Counted from the stretch's first letter, positions 9,433-18,689 are shown. The stretch: 64,000 bases of DNA from Thainema sp966674685 (GCA_966674685.1 CBKWJC010000020.1:1-64000); one strand, 5' to 3'. Numbers and translations are program-made. Notes: generated by a model not told the origin, from the letters alone.

Positions 9433-10608
9433 TTAACCCTGACGGCGCATCTCCGTCCACAGAGCTAACTGCTCCCTCGCGGCAGCATCGGTTAGAGGCA
9501 GCAAAAATTCGCTTTTATCTAGAATTTGTGGATCAGGCAGCGACAGTTTATCCTGTCGCAAGGTTTCCGGCAGTTGATCGGCTGATAGTCCGGGGACAAT
9601 GGGAGAACTGCCCGCCGTTTGCAGTGCGAGCTGGATGCCAACATCAGGTTGCCAATAGAAGTTGAACCACTCGGACAGTAGATTATTCGGTGAATTCGCA
9701 TTATCGGACGAGGCCGATGAGGAGGCAGGCTGTACCCATACATCAGAAAACAATGCTGTGCCGGATCTAGGAACCACGACAGCCAGATCGCGCGAGTTGC
9801 GTAACACAGGCACAATGTCGGTTGACCAGCCGACGGCCAATGAAGTGTCGCCAATTAGCAGCGGTTGAATGTAGGACGTAGACGTGTAAACCTTAACCTG
9901 CTGATGCAGCTCGGCTAGGGCTTCCGGCAACTCTGCGATCGCATCTAAATCGGATTCGTTGTAAGAATAGCCAAGCCGCTTGAGCGTCAGGCCAATCACT
10001 TCGCGAGGGCTGTCCAAGAGAGCAATTTTACCTCTCAGCTCGGGACGCCACAGGTCTGACCAGTCCTGGGGTATCCAGCCCAAATCGTCAAAGTCTTCAA
10101 TTCGATAAATGATCACGGTGCTGCCCCAACGGTAGGGTGCGCCCCAAACTTGACCATCGGGATCGACAAGGCCATCTTCATTCCGCTGCACCAGTTGCTG
10201 AAACTGTGGCGGCAACTGCGACCAGCCCGCAAGCTGGGTGACATCCAGTGGCTGAATCAACTCGTCTTGAATCGCTTTTGTCAGCCAGTAATCGCCCAGC
10301 GTCACCACATCTAAGGGGGGGGGAGTATAACTGCGAAACGGGATTCTCAGCCAGGGTTTTGGTGCGTTTTGGGGATCTGCGATCGCAACGAGCTTTTGAT
10401 ACAGTTCACGAATTTGCTCACTGGTTTGAAACCGCAGATCGATCGGCTTAGCCTGCGATTCCTGAAAAATTTCTAGCAGCGAACTAGGAACCGAATCTTT
10501 TAGATAGTCCACTCGCAGCCGGGGAATCTGTCTGGGCCGACAGGCGCTGAGTAACTGTGCTGCTGCCAGTGCGCTGCCGCCGATTAGTACCGAACGCCGA
10601 TTAACCAT
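9433..10608 (-). CDS. ABC-type extracellular solute-binding protein (PotD/SpuD-like)
   Basis: A 391-residue lipoprotein or Tat-like secreted binding protein. The start at 10608 is preferred because it begins MVNRRSVLIGGSALAAAQLL followed by SAC, a twin-arginine-like leader with a lipobox cysteine. The body resembles polyamine-type (PotD) binding proteins, with features such as WGAPYRWGSTVIIYR and LRGKIALLDSPREVIGLTL. The ligand is not evident and no ABC permease or ATPase lies nearby. The start overlaps the end of the lyase gene by 8 bp, so the two are probably translated together. An upstream ATG at 10632 would add eight residues without improving the leader. Confidence 0.83.
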   Translation of the reverse strand: MVNRRSVLIGGSALAAAQLLSACRPRQIPRLRVDYLKDSVPSSLLEIFQESQAKPIDLRFQTSEQIRELYQKLVAIADPQNAPKPWLRIPFRSYTPPPLDVVTLGDYWLTKAIQDELIQPLDVTQLAGWSQLPPQFQQLVQRNEDGLVDPDGQVWGAPYRWGSTVIIYRIEDFDDLGWIPQDWSDLWRPELRGKIALLDSPREVIGLTLKRLGYSYNESDLDAIAELPEALAELHQQVKVYTSTSYIQPLLIGDTSLAVGWSTDIVPVLRNSRDLAVVVPRSGTALFSDVWVQPASSSASSDNANSPNNLLSEWFNFYWQPDVGIQLALQTAGSSPIVPGLSADQLPETLRQDKLSLPDPQILDKSEFLLPLTDAAAREQLALWTEMRRQG

Positions 10609-11248
10609 GCTTTTGTTCAACACCAAATCCAATCAAATCAATCACACTGGGAGACACATCCGTCTCCGGGCGCTGATAGTTGACAATCGTGCGTAGCCGT
10701 AAACTGGGACTGACGATTCGCATCTGATCCACGGCCACCGAGCGCCGATAATATGTCGTCATTTCCAGCGCTTGACGAATGGACTGATAAGTAAACCGAC
10801 CTGCGATCGCACCTGCCTCAGAGTAGCCCTGATCCCGCAAATAAAAACCGCGAATAATATCGCCCGATTCCGTATCGGTAATTTGAGAGGCAACGGGAGA
10901 TGGCGGAAACTGAGTGGCCGTTTCGGGGGACAGCACCAGCGCATCGGGCACAAACAGCGCCTTCAAATCCATTGACACTTCCTCACCTGTTTCGGAACGA
11001 GTCTCAAAGGAAATGGAGAACCCCGGCCACAGCTTTTCATCTTGATTCGCCTGAGCCAGATTGATTTTGAGTGGAGCCGCTTCCGGATTGGCCACCGACA
11101 AAATCCGCTGTTTATCGTCATTACTCAGCGACTGGACGTGAAACGTAGTGTGTGAGCGCTCAATCGTGTCGGTTAACACAAAATGGTAGGTGCGCTCCGT
11201 CGTCCACTTGCCGGAACAGGCCGCAAAAAAATCATAGAAGCTCAGCAT
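10601..11248 (-). CDS. phycobiliprotein lyase, CpcS/CpeS family
   Basis: A lipocalin-fold chaperone lyase that attaches bilin chromophores to phycobiliprotein cysteines. The 215-residue protein begins with the family signature MLSFYDFFAACSGKWTTERT; the FF...SGKW.. ..RT pattern is typical of CpcS/CpeS/CpcU. Central beta strands contain DIIRGFYLRDQGYSEAGAI, and a C-terminal part ends in RLRTIVNYQRPE. Which phycobiliprotein it serves cannot be told. It is slightly longer than classical CpcS. Phycobilisome structural genes are absent from the window. The downstream binding-protein gene starts inside its last codons. Confidence 0.85.
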   Translation of the reverse strand: MLSFYDFFAACSGKWTTERTYHFVLTDTIERSHTTFHVQSLSNDDKQRILSVANPEAAPLKINLAQANQDEKLWPGFSISFETRSETGEEVSMDLKALFVPDALVLSPETATQFPPSPVASQITDTESGDIIRGFYLRDQGYSEAGAIAGRFTYQSIRQALEMTTYYRRSVAVDQMRIVSPSLRLRTIVNYQRPETDVSPSVIDLIGFGVEQKHG

Positions 11249-11389
11249 TTGTTCATTTGCTCCCAGCTAAATCCCCTGTGCAATTCTACAGCGCCAGTAC
11301 GGTGACTGTGTGGCTGGCTTTAGATTCGGTATCACTTATCCATTTGACCCATTAAAGCTATTGGGTAAGTGCTGATAGACCTGCAATTA

Positions 11390-11489
11390 CTCACATCTTG
11401 CCCCAAAAGCCAAAAGGGTGATGTTGCCGCCGCATCGTGACAGCACCATCACCGCTTTCGGTTTTCATTTTGAATGTGCAAGATATGAG
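11390..11489. repeat. family A palindromic element, copy 1
   Basis: A 100-bp element bounded by imperfect inverted ends, CTCACATCTTGC (11390-11401) and GCAAGATATGAG (11478-11489), with an internal TTGCCGCCGCATCG core. Related copies are at 27255-27355 and 59135-59235, with a partial one at about 18690-18780. It lies in the spacer before the AI-2E-type permease. Confidence 0.8.
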
Positions 11490-11552
11490 ATTACTCATAA
11501 ATTGTAGATATTGTGTATCTTCTGTTTATGTAGCTTCTCTAAGGAGTATGGA

Positions 11553-12701
11553 TTGAGTAGCCCCCCTGAACAACGCATTTCGATATCGGTTCAATCACTA
11601 CTGTTGATCGTTGCGGCCATTCCGCTACTAATCCTGGTTTGGCAGATTCGCAGTCTAATTTTAATCGTGATGATCTCGGTCGTGTTAGCCTGCTCCATTG
11701 CGCCAATTGTGGACTGGGCGGCCCGCTGGCGAGTACCGCGCTGGTTGTCTGTGGTGCTCGTCTATGTCGTGCTTATTTCTGGGCTGATTGGAGTGATTCT
11801 GCTGATTGGCCCGACCGTGTTTGAGCAAATCGAGCGACTGATTCGGCAGCAGCCCGTATATCTGCGGCGATTGTTTAACGCTGCCGAGGAGTGGGCTGTC
11901 GGCTTCAGCGATACAAATCCAGAACTCGTCAATCAAGTCTTCGATCGATTTCTCGATGTGCAGGCATTGACCAGTTGGGCCTTTCGCTCCAGCCAGCAGC
12001 TTTTGGCTCGCTCCTATAGCGTCACTACGGGCATTGTCGGCGGCGTCCTCAGCCTCGTGCTGTCACTGTTTATCTCAGGCTATATGCTGGCGGACAGTCG
12101 GACACTGGTGCGTAATCTAGTGCGGTTACTGCCGCAGCCCTGGGAAGATCGGCTAGCGGCTCAGATTGCACCAATGAGCTATCGGATTGGCAGCTATATC
12201 CGGGGTCGAGTGCTGGTTTCAGGCATTCTGGGCATTGTGATCACAACTGCCTTGAGCTTTTTAGGACTATCCGAATTTGCTCTGGGTTTAGGTGCGATCG
12301 CAGGTGTAACCAACTTAATTCCCTTCTTGGGGCCAATCCTGGGTGCAATACCCGCCCTGATTGTGGCCGTCTCCCAAAGCTGGTGGACATTCCTCTGGGT
12401 GCTGCTGCTGTATGTGATTATTCAAAACCTGGAAACCTATGTGCTTGACCCGCTGCTGGTGGGATCATCCGTCGGCGTCCATCCGCTCTACCAGCTCCTC
12501 GCCGTTCTGGGCGGCACGCAGGTACTGGGAATCATTGGAGCGCTGATTGTGCCGCCCTGGGTGGCAGGCGCAGCCGTGCTGCTGGACAATCTCTATCTCC
12601 AGCCCAAGCTAATGGCCGAAAAACAGGCCAAATCGCTGGAAGAAGGGCTATCCAAACGCATGAACGCCCCTGCCAATTCACCAACATCAACTTTAAGCTG
12701 A
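11553..12701 (+). CDS. AI-2E family transporter (PerM/YdiK-type permease)
   Basis: A multispanning membrane permease of the UPF0118/AI-2E exporter family. The TTG at 11553 is chosen as start because AAGGAG sits six bases upstream; the frame remains open to 11511 but has no ribosome site there. The product is 382 residues with about eight helices: a paired set near the N terminus, a soluble segment at about 90-140, and C-terminal helices containing GAIAGVTNLIPFLGPILGAIPA, the most conserved family stretch. The substrate is unknown; in other bacteria relatives export autoinducer-2 or exchange sodium and protons. Confidence 0.88.
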   Translation: MSSPPEQRISISVQSLLLIVAAIPLLILVWQIRSLILIVMISVVLACSIAPIVDWAARWRVPRWLSVVLVYVVLISGLIGVILLIGPTVFEQIERLIRQQPVYLRRLFNAAEEWAVGFSDTNPELVNQVFDRFLDVQALTSWAFRSSQQLLARSYSVTTGIVGGVLSLVLSLFISGYMLADSRTLVRNLVRLLPQPWEDRLAAQIAPMSYRIGSYIRGRVLVSGILGIVITTALSFLGLSEFALGLGAIAGVTNLIPFLGPILGAIPALIVAVSQSWWTFLWVLLLYVIIQNLETYVLDPLLVGSSVGVHPLYQLLAVLGGTQVLGIIGALIVPPWVAGAAVLLDNLYLQPKLMAEKQAKSLEEGLSKRMNAPANSPTSTLS

Positions 12702-12728
12702 ACAAAGAGAGAAGGTCGCCGTTTCATG

Positions 12729-12886
12729 TGTGTAGCGCAGTTATCCGATCCCCCGCTGTCGCCGCCCCCACCTTAAAAAGGGGGCTAGGCCAACGCTAGT
12801 TCCAAGTCTCCCTTGTTCTAAGCGAAGCCATGATCGAAGGGCCATCGGGGGATTTTGAAGGATCTAGCAGAGTGTCACGCTAAACA
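12729..12886. repeat. family B MITE-like element, copy 1
   Basis: A 158-bp element with inverted ends TGTGTAGCG (12729-12737) and CGCTAAACA (12878-12886). Its interior shares the blocks GATCCCCCGCTGTCGCCG, CCAACGCTAGTTCCAAGTC and AGCAGAGTGTCACGCTAAAC with the copy at 49052-49180. No ORF is inside. This looks like a non-autonomous miniature transposable element. Confidence 0.8.
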
Positions 12887-12999
12887 AATACTTCATGGCG
12901 ACTTCTCTTTTTCAGATTTATGTGGCTGCAAAAGGAGATCCCTCGCTCCCCTGCCCCCTTGCCCCAACACCCACGCACTCCTAACAAACCTATGCCGAA

Positions 13000-13326
13000 C
13001 TACTCCGGCAGCGTCGCTACGCACCGCATCGAGCGCACTTCCATTGCGTCTGAAACGTAACACACGCCACCAAACTTATTCAACAGCGGGCGAATCTGTT
13101 CAATCACGGGTCTCACCTGATTCTCCGCGCAGAACGAGAGAATATACACATTACTCAAAGTTGTCGCTGCAAAGTCTGAATCATCCGAAACTTCGCCCCA
13201 AGCGCTTCTGCCCACCACATCGCGAATCACAGAATAACCAGGAACGCCCGCCTCATCAAGCTTATCGAGAATTTTGTGCATCTCCCGCGAAGAGACGATG
13301 ATCTCAAGCCGTTTAACTAAATGCAT
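13000..13326 (-). CDS. sbtB: PII-like carbon regulator SbtB
   Basis: A 108-residue PII-like protein that in other cyanobacteria binds adenine nucleotides and controls the bicarbonate transporter SbtA. The ferredoxin-like core aligns by eye with known SbtB: LEIIVSSREMHKILDKLDEAG then GYSVI in the first half, and FGGVCYVSDAMEV near the end. The C terminus (RSMRCVATLPE) lacks the CGPEGC redox loop known from the Synechocystis protein. It lies 390 bp downstream of sbtA on the same strand; the gap contains a spacer repeat, so a separate promoter or a long operon are both possible. Confidence 0.88.
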   Translation of the reverse strand: MHLVKRLEIIVSSREMHKILDKLDEAGVPGYSVIRDVVGRSAWGEVSDDSDFAATTLSNVYILSFCAENQVRPVIEQIRPLLNKFGGVCYVSDAMEVRSMRCVATLPE

Positions 13327-13716
13327 ACTAAATTGTCCTAATTTTATTTTGTGGCATCTTGTAGCTGACTATTGAGCGAGATAACCTCATCTGGCCATCT
13401 ATCACAATCTATCTACTGCAATGGGTGATCCGCGATCGCAGTTTTAATCAAAATTCAATGAGGGGGTCAACTGCTAATACTGTCGCTATCCCTAATCTAG
13501 AAACGTTGCCCCAAACTAGGCGGGGGACTTCATAATTTTCTACATTACTCAGCGTTTAAAGAAGTGAGGCGAGAGGAGTGAGGAGTAGGGGCTGTAAAGG
13601 AGTTTTTAATTTTGAGTGATTAGTTTTGAATGATTAATCAACTCAACACTCAAAACTTAAAATTCAAAACTCACCGCTCAGAACTCAAAACTCACCACTC
13701 AAAACTCAGAGAAAAA
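13327..13716. repeat. sbtA-sbtB spacer with family C repeat
   Basis: The 390-bp gap contains a HIP1 site near 13433. From about 13557 to 13712 it has the GAAGTGAGGCGAGAGGAGTG block, TTTTTAATTTTGAGTGATTA, and iterations of ACTCAAAACTCA. No credible ORF is seen. Confidence 0.7.
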
Positions 13717-14706
13717 TCAACTCCAGAGAAACTGAATGAGCTGAAAATAAACCGGAATGCCAATAATAATGTTGAACGGAAACGTCAGCGCTAGGGCCAT
13801 TGAGATATACAGGCTGGGGTTTGCTTCCGGAACCGTTAAACGCATTGCGGCGGGAACGGCAATGTAGGAGGCGCTGGCGCAGAGGACGGCAAATAACAGG
13901 GCATCGCCGACGGACATGTGGATGAAAAATGCGATCGCAATACCAATCGCGGCATTGAGCAACGGCATCAGAATTGAAAAGCTGATCAGGAACGTGCCGC
14001 CTTTGCGTAGATCTTGAAACCGACGCGCAGCCACCAGTCCCATATCCAGCAAAAAGAAGGTGAGTACGCCATAGAACATGTCACCCGTAAAGGGTCGGAG
14101 GCTATCCCAACCGCTTTTACCTGTCGCCAAACCAACCAGCAGGCTGCCGACGAGGAGAAAAACGGAGCCGTTTAGGAAAGACTCTCGCAGGACTTCACCC
14201 CAAGAAAATTCTTCTTCGGACTCGCCATCTTCGGCTTTGCCACGACTGATAAATACCCGCACCAGCAGGAGACCAACGATGATCGCTGGAGATTCCATCA
14301 GGGCCAGCGCTGCCACCATGTGTCCGCCAAAATCTACGTTCAGCCGCGTTAGAAAGGTGCTAGCTGTGACGAATGTAACCGCACTAATGGAGCCGTAAGT
14401 AGCTGCGATCGCAGCCGCATTGTAGACATCCAGCTTCCAGCGCAGAATAAAAAACGAGTAAACCGGGACAATTGCCGCCACCACTATCGACGCAATGAGT
14501 GCGGTCGCAATATCTGGAGTTAGGCCACTGTCATGCAGTTCATGCCCTCCTTTAAAGCCAATTGCCAATAGTAAATAGAGGGAAAAAAGCTTGGGAATGG
14601 GCTGAGGAATTTCTAAATCAGACTTAACGGCAACAGCAACTAAGCCAATAAAAAAGAACAAAATGGGCGGATTTACAATGTTAGACAGGATTAGGTTTGA
14701 GTTCAT
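13717..14706 (-). CDS. sbtA: sodium-dependent bicarbonate transporter SbtA
   Basis: A plasma-membrane, high-affinity Na+/HCO3- symporter that feeds inorganic carbon to the carboxysome. The 329 residues form about ten helices. Family marks include the N-terminal NPPILFFFIGLVAVAVKSDL, the AIAATYGSISAVTFVTA segment and ALALMESPAIIVGLLLVR. The hydrophilic loop after helix five (SRGKAEDGESEEEFSW) is short, and the protein is about 45 residues shorter than the Synechocystis protein, mostly explained by this loop. It is grouped with sbtB. The long spacer upstream (14707-15389) probably holds a CO2-responsive promoter. Confidence 0.94.
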   Translation of the reverse strand: MNSNLILSNIVNPPILFFFIGLVAVAVKSDLEIPQPIPKLFSLYLLLAIGFKGGHELHDSGLTPDIATALIASIVVAAIVPVYSFFILRWKLDVYNAAAIAATYGSISAVTFVTASTFLTRLNVDFGGHMVAALALMESPAIIVGLLLVRVFISRGKAEDGESEEEFSWGEVLRESFLNGSVFLLVGSLLVGLATGKSGWDSLRPFTGDMFYGVLTFFLLDMGLVAARRFQDLRKGGTFLISFSILMPLLNAAIGIAIAFFIHMSVGDALLFAVLCASASYIAVPAAMRLTVPEANPSLYISMALALTFPFNIIIGIPVYFQLIQFLWS

Positions 14707-15389
14707 ATATCAACACATCAGATGAATAGCTCTCGACAGTAATCCACTTCAGCGAAAGGCCACAATTAGCCAGCAATGTACAGCCTAAGCTACAACAGCT
14801 TAGTTGCAAAACTCGTGACAAGCCAACCCTCTACACTAAACGGCTCTGTGCTGTGACTTGATTGGATAACACTAAGCAAGATTTAGTCTATCTGTAACGG
14901 AAGAATCACAATAAACAGCAATAAAAAGATGTTTAATTTTACATTCATGCCGATCAAAACCATGTCATTTTGTGCTTAATGCCAATTCCACATACAACAC
15001 ACCAATTTATATTGAGTAAAACGCTGGTTTCACGAAAAATAAATTAACGGTTCTCCCCCGGATGTTATGCAAAAGCACGCAAGACAATAGCCATCGACAT
15101 TCAATGTGACCACTTGCCATACTCTTCCAGTCAGTTCTAGACGACTGTAGCAGCCAATAATCAACGAGCTGCCAGTCCTTAGCTTGTCTTAAACAGTTTC
15201 ATGCACTTCATAACTTGACTGAGTAAAAAGTGAGGCGAGAGGAGTGAGGAGTGAGGCGTAAAGGCTGTAAAGACTCAAGATTCAAGACCCAAGACTCAAA
15301 GCTCAAAGCTCAAAACTCAAAACTCAAAACTCAAAACTTTCAACTCAAAACTCAACACTGAATTCACCTGTATCACCGATACTCCTTAC
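14707..15389. other. spacer upstream of sbtA with family C repeat
   Basis: A 683-bp gap between two minus-strand genes. The part next to sbtA should contain its promoter, but no motif is certain. From 15226 to 15364 there is a family C run: AAGTGAGGCGAGAGGAGTGA, TGTAAAGGCTGTAAAG, and many ACTCAAAACTCAA units. No convincing ORF or RNA gene is seen. Confidence 0.6.
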
Positions 15390-16205
15390 CTATTCCATCT
15401 GCTCAATTAGTCGCTGAATCACATCGGCATCCTGCGCTAGCGGTACGGTGTTGAGATAGTGGCTCAAATCGACTTTGGCTTCCGTCCAGCGTCCGGTGTG
15501 GTAGTACAAAATTCCGCGATCGCGCTGCTCCATCACATTGTCCGGAAAAATCAGCATAATTCGCTCGATCGTAGACAGCGTTTTGAGCAGTTCGCCCTGC
15601 TTCAGGTAAATTGCCTTCAGGTTACTCAGGATCCGCATCAGAAATTGGCGCTTATCTACCACATCCAAAAACTGATCCTGGAGCCGTGCCGCTGGCCCAT
15701 AGAGTTGCTTCAGCAGGTTTTCGCAGTCTTCGGCAAATAGAATCTCGCCGTTGTGAAACACATCGACAAAGATTTCCATCTCCTGCTGCACCGGACGAAT
15801 CAGAAAATGCCCCGGTAAGCCAACGCCTGCCATCGGAAAGTCGATCCGCTGGGCAACTTCCAGATACACCAGCGATAGCGTAATCGGAATGCCCGTGCGC
15901 CGCTCAATCACGTCGTTCAAAAAGCTATTGCGCGGATCGTAGTAGGTCTCGGAGTCGCCGTGGTAGCCGAGGTCGTTAAATAGGTACTGATTGACGGTCT
16001 GAATTATCCGCATCGGATAGCGCTCATCGGGCAATCGCTCAGTCACCTCGTCAGCCATCGTATCGAGGGCATTCAGATATTCTTCAACGTCGAGGGTGGG
16101 ATATTCTTCCTGGGCGATGTAAAGTGCGGCGGCGGCTAAGTTGATGTCATCGTCGGGTTTCTGTAGCTCATGGTAAAGATTCTGTCGCCCCAGGGGAAAT
16201 TCCAT
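15390..16205 (-). CDS. SirB1-family transglutaminase-like protein with TPR
   Basis: A 271-residue protein of the SirB1 family (transglutaminase-like fold plus a C-terminal tetratricopeptide region). The core includes YYDPRNSFLNDVIERRTGIP and ITLSLVYLEVAQRI, followed by PLAGVGLPGHF-type sequence (here PMAGVGLPGHFLIR); these are the signature segments. The C-terminal 90 residues look like TPR helices (LLKTLSTIERIMLIFPDN). The family is widespread, but its biochemical role is unsettled. The alternative start region upstream has no ribosome site. Confidence 0.88.
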   Translation of the reverse strand: MEFPLGRQNLYHELQKPDDDINLAAAALYIAQEEYPTLDVEEYLNALDTMADEVTERLPDERYPMRIIQTVNQYLFNDLGYHGDSETYYDPRNSFLNDVIERRTGIPITLSLVYLEVAQRIDFPMAGVGLPGHFLIRPVQQEMEIFVDVFHNGEILFAEDCENLLKQLYGPAARLQDQFLDVVDKRQFLMRILSNLKAIYLKQGELLKTLSTIERIMLIFPDNVMEQRDRGILYYHTGRWTEAKVDLSHYLNTVPLAQDADVIQRLIEQME

Positions 16206-16520
16206 TCCGACTCCTAGCTGATTTCAGATGCGTCGCTCCTCATGCAGCTTATCGAATATTGTGCGTGTTCAGCTATATCGATCAGGCTCATTGTGCTAAA
16301 AGGCAAAGCTATCTCCTTTGTTTGCTTATCGGCAATGCACTCTATTGGATCTGCGATCGCAACCAAATGACCTGCTCGGGTAATTCCAGGATTCAGACAT
16401 GCATTTAAAGTAGCTATTAAAGCCATATTTATGGTGTAAACACGCTCAACTTTGACTTACAGAAATTCATATTGAAGTGCTGAGGTCAAATATATTATTG
16501 AAGCCTTAATTTCTACTACT
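16206..16520. other. spacer with no supported gene
   Basis: This 315-bp gap carries one HIP1 site and an open 70-codon minus-strand frame (16214-16426) that has no ribosome-binding site and no recognisable protein. I see no gene here. The part near 16500 probably serves as leader for the gene at 16521. Confidence 0.5.
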
Positions 16521-16844
16521 ATGACGACAACTCAATCTACTCCAGCCACCCAATCAGCTCCACCGACTCAACTCGCTCCATCAAAACTTCCCTCTTATGT
16601 TTCTGCTGATGGCTCGGTTAACAGAAAAGTCGCTTTTGCCTCAGTTGGTGCTGCATTCGGCTCAATCATCAGTCTTTTTTTGACAACATTTTTACTCAGT
16701 TTGCCGATGTTAGCAGAGCTGCCAGAAGAAGATAGGGGCGCACTGAAAGCAAGTTTAACTTCAGGTCTGACTGCAATTACAACGCTACTGATAGGCTATC
16801 AAACAAAGCCAGGAGCAAAAGACCAAGTTGTAGAAGAAGAATGA
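16521..16844 (+). CDS. small membrane protein of unknown function
   Basis: Not recognised. The 107 residues begin with a Thr/Pro/Gln-rich tail (about 35 residues). A hydrophobic helix follows (VGAAFGSIISLFLTTFLLSL), then a short acidic stretch, then a second hydrophobic segment near ALKASLTSGLTAITTLLIGY, and a charged C terminus ending VVEEE. It has no HIP1 sites and sits with the next gene in an AT-rich stretch. The two-helix hairpin with disordered tail gives no function. Confidence 0.6.
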   Translation: MTTTQSTPATQSAPPTQLAPSKLPSYVSADGSVNRKVAFASVGAAFGSIISLFLTTFLLSLPMLAELPEEDRGALKASLTSGLTAITTLLIGYQTKPGAKDQVVEEE

Positions 16845-16986
16845 AGGCAGAATAAATTGACATAAAAAGAAAATTGCCGTCCATCAAATTGGACGATGAA
16901 TAACAGTTAATGATTTACATAAACCGCACCTTTAGTATGTCATAAAAATTCAGCCTAAATTCAAGCTAATTCTGGAGAAGCAACGT

Positions 16987-17553
16987 ATGGAGAATAAGAC
17001 AATTGCTTTTATCTTTGGTGTTATCTTGATAGGTATAGGTATTCTTGGAGGTGGCTTTCAGCTAAGAGAACTCAATATACCGAAAGTTGGTTGGTTTCCT
17101 CGTTTCTTCTCTATCATTGTGGGTGCTTTCTTCATTGTTCTTGGAGTTGGTCTAGACACGCCTCCGGCAGTTGCTCCAGATACATCTACTTTTTCCCAAA
17201 TAAATGCATCTAATAACTCAAATCAAGAAACAGTCACGGAATTTATCATTTCTGATATTCTTGGCGATGAGCAAATCAGTGAACAAGTATCGATTCTGAT
17301 AGATGGTAAGTTCGTGGGAACCTTGACAGTTAATCAAGATTTTCCAGAATCAATGATAAGAGTTACAGTGCCACGTTCTGGGACTTATACTTATACAGCA
17401 GAAGCCGTAGCTACATTTGCTATAGATGGTTCTTACATCACTGTAAACGGTGCTGGTCAAGGAAATATATCTGTGGAACATGGAAGAGTATTTGATCTTG
17501 TAGGTAGTATTAGTGGCAATACTTGGTACATTTCACTACAACAGAGAGAATGA
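16987..17553 (+). CDS. membrane protein with C-terminal beta-rich domain
   Basis: Not recognised. In 188 residues there are two N-terminal helices (IAFIFGVILIGIGILGGGF and FFSIIVGAFFIVLGVGL). A soluble C-terminal domain of about 115 residues follows, in which short alternating hydrophobic strands suggest a beta-sandwich (VSILIDGKFVGTLTVNQDFP). GGAGAAG-like sequence (CTGGAGAAG) just upstream can serve as ribosome site. Like its neighbour it is AT-rich and without HIP1 sites. The two genes may be linked, with 142 bp between them. Confidence 0.65.
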   Translation: MENKTIAFIFGVILIGIGILGGGFQLRELNIPKVGWFPRFFSIIVGAFFIVLGVGLDTPPAVAPDTSTFSQINASNNSNQETVTEFIISDILGDEQISEQVSILIDGKFVGTLTVNQDFPESMIRVTVPRSGTYTYTAEAVATFAIDGSYITVNGAGQGNISVEHGRVFDLVGSISGNTWYISLQQRE

Positions 17554-17643
17554 GAGCTATTTTACAAAGCGCGATCGCATCCACGCATTAAATAAAAACA
17601 CCAATAGCTTTTCAGGAAAACGTACGGGCGATAGAGTTTGAAC

Positions 17644-17841
17644 ATGTCTGATCCACCGTCTTACTTAACCCCGGAAGAACTTCAGCGCTGGCAGTTTGGG
17701 CTACAGCAGGCCAATCTGAACAACATTTTCTGCCACTGCCGCGACTGTGATGAAACCTGGGTCGCGTCATCTGAAGAGGATTGCGCCTGTGGCAGCAGCA
17801 ATGTCGAACATATTGCCTGCTGGCAGTTTCCTGACGATTAA
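17644..17841 (+). CDS. small zinc-ribbon-like protein
   Basis: A 65-residue acidic protein starting MSDPPSYLTPEELQRWQFGL. Cysteines are arranged as CHCRDC and then CACG, with another in IACW, as in a zinc ribbon that would bind one metal. Small proteins of this form are common in cyanobacteria, with no defined role known to me. It ends 15 bp before the methyltransferase start on the same strand and may be co-transcribed with it. Confidence 0.7.
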   Translation: MSDPPSYLTPEELQRWQFGLQQANLNNIFCHCRDCDETWVASSEEDCACGSSNVEHIACWQFPDD

Positions 17842-17856
17842 GGTTTGAGCTACGGT

Positions 17857-18663
17857 ATGTCTGATGCAACGGAATTTGACGTGGGCTTTACCTCAAAAGT
17901 CATGGCAGCCAGTCGCGCCATTGAAACAGAGCGTGTTGATGCCCTGTTTACAGACCCGTTTGCTAGGCAATTAGCGGGTGAAGAAACAATTCAAGCTGCC
18001 CTGCCGTTGTTAGATGAAGATGAGCAGCAGGGTAGACCGTTTGCTCCCGTGCGGACTCGTTTTTTTGACGACTTTCTAACTCAAACTGCTCATAACAGTC
18101 GGCAAGTTGTTCTGCTGGGAGCAGGTATGGATACGAGAGCATTTCGCATGAATTGGGCACCTGAAACGCAGCTTTATGAAATTGATCAAAGCCACGTACT
18201 GAATTACAAAGAAGCCGCTTTAGCTGGAGTTCAACCAAACTGTAATCGTCACTCAATTTGCGCTGATTTAACGGAATCGCTTTGGCCTGAACGGCTGCTT
18301 AAAAAAGGGTATCAACCGTCAGAACCTTCCATCTGGCTATTAGAAGGACTGCTTTACTATCTCAGTACACAAGATGTTGATCGCTTACTCAAACAAATTG
18401 AAAATCTGGCGGCAGCAGGAAGCTGGTTAGGGGCAGATGTTATTAACACGGCAATCTTGAACGGGTCTGAACCTTGGGCCAAGCATTGGCGGTTTGGTTG
18501 CGATCAGCCTGAGTCATTTTTTGCTAATTATGGTTGGCAAGCTACAGCCGTTCAGCCAGGGGAAGCAGGGGCTACATTTGGCCGATTTACGAACCCATTT
18601 TGCGATCGCAATATTACAGATGCACCCCACAAATTTTTCGTCGTGGCCTCTAGACACAAGTAA
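17857..18663 (+). CDS. class I SAM-dependent methyltransferase (PPM1/TcmP type)
   Basis: A 268-residue O-methyltransferase related to leucine carboxyl methyltransferase and TcmP. Conserved parts are the N-terminal ASRAIETERVDALFTDPFAR, the SAM-binding motif VVLLGAGMDTRAFRM, the acidic ribose contact LYEIDQ, and SIWLLEGLLYYL. The start at 17857 (MSDATEFDVGFTSK) is preferred to the upstream in-frame ATG at 17845. The substrate is unknown; relatives methylate carboxyl groups of small molecules, including polyketides. Confidence 0.85.
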   Translation: MSDATEFDVGFTSKVMAASRAIETERVDALFTDPFARQLAGEETIQAALPLLDEDEQQGRPFAPVRTRFFDDFLTQTAHNSRQVVLLGAGMDTRAFRMNWAPETQLYEIDQSHVLNYKEAALAGVQPNCNRHSICADLTESLWPERLLKKGYQPSEPSIWLLEGLLYYLSTQDVDRLLKQIENLAAAGSWLGADVINTAILNGSEPWAKHWRFGCDQPESFFANYGWQATAVQPGEAGATFGRFTNPFCDRNITDAPHKFFVVASRHK

Positions 18664-18689
18664 TTTTCAATGTGAGATCGCAACGGGTA

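Noticed and set aside
12855..13301. 148-codon plus-strand frame over sbtB
   Set aside because: It is antisense to the well-supported sbtB gene and runs through a family B repeat; its composition is low-complexity.
16214..16426. 70-codon minus-strand frame upstream of the SirB1-type gene
   Set aside because: No ribosome-binding site, no recognisable protein pattern, and a HIP1 site shapes part of the frame.
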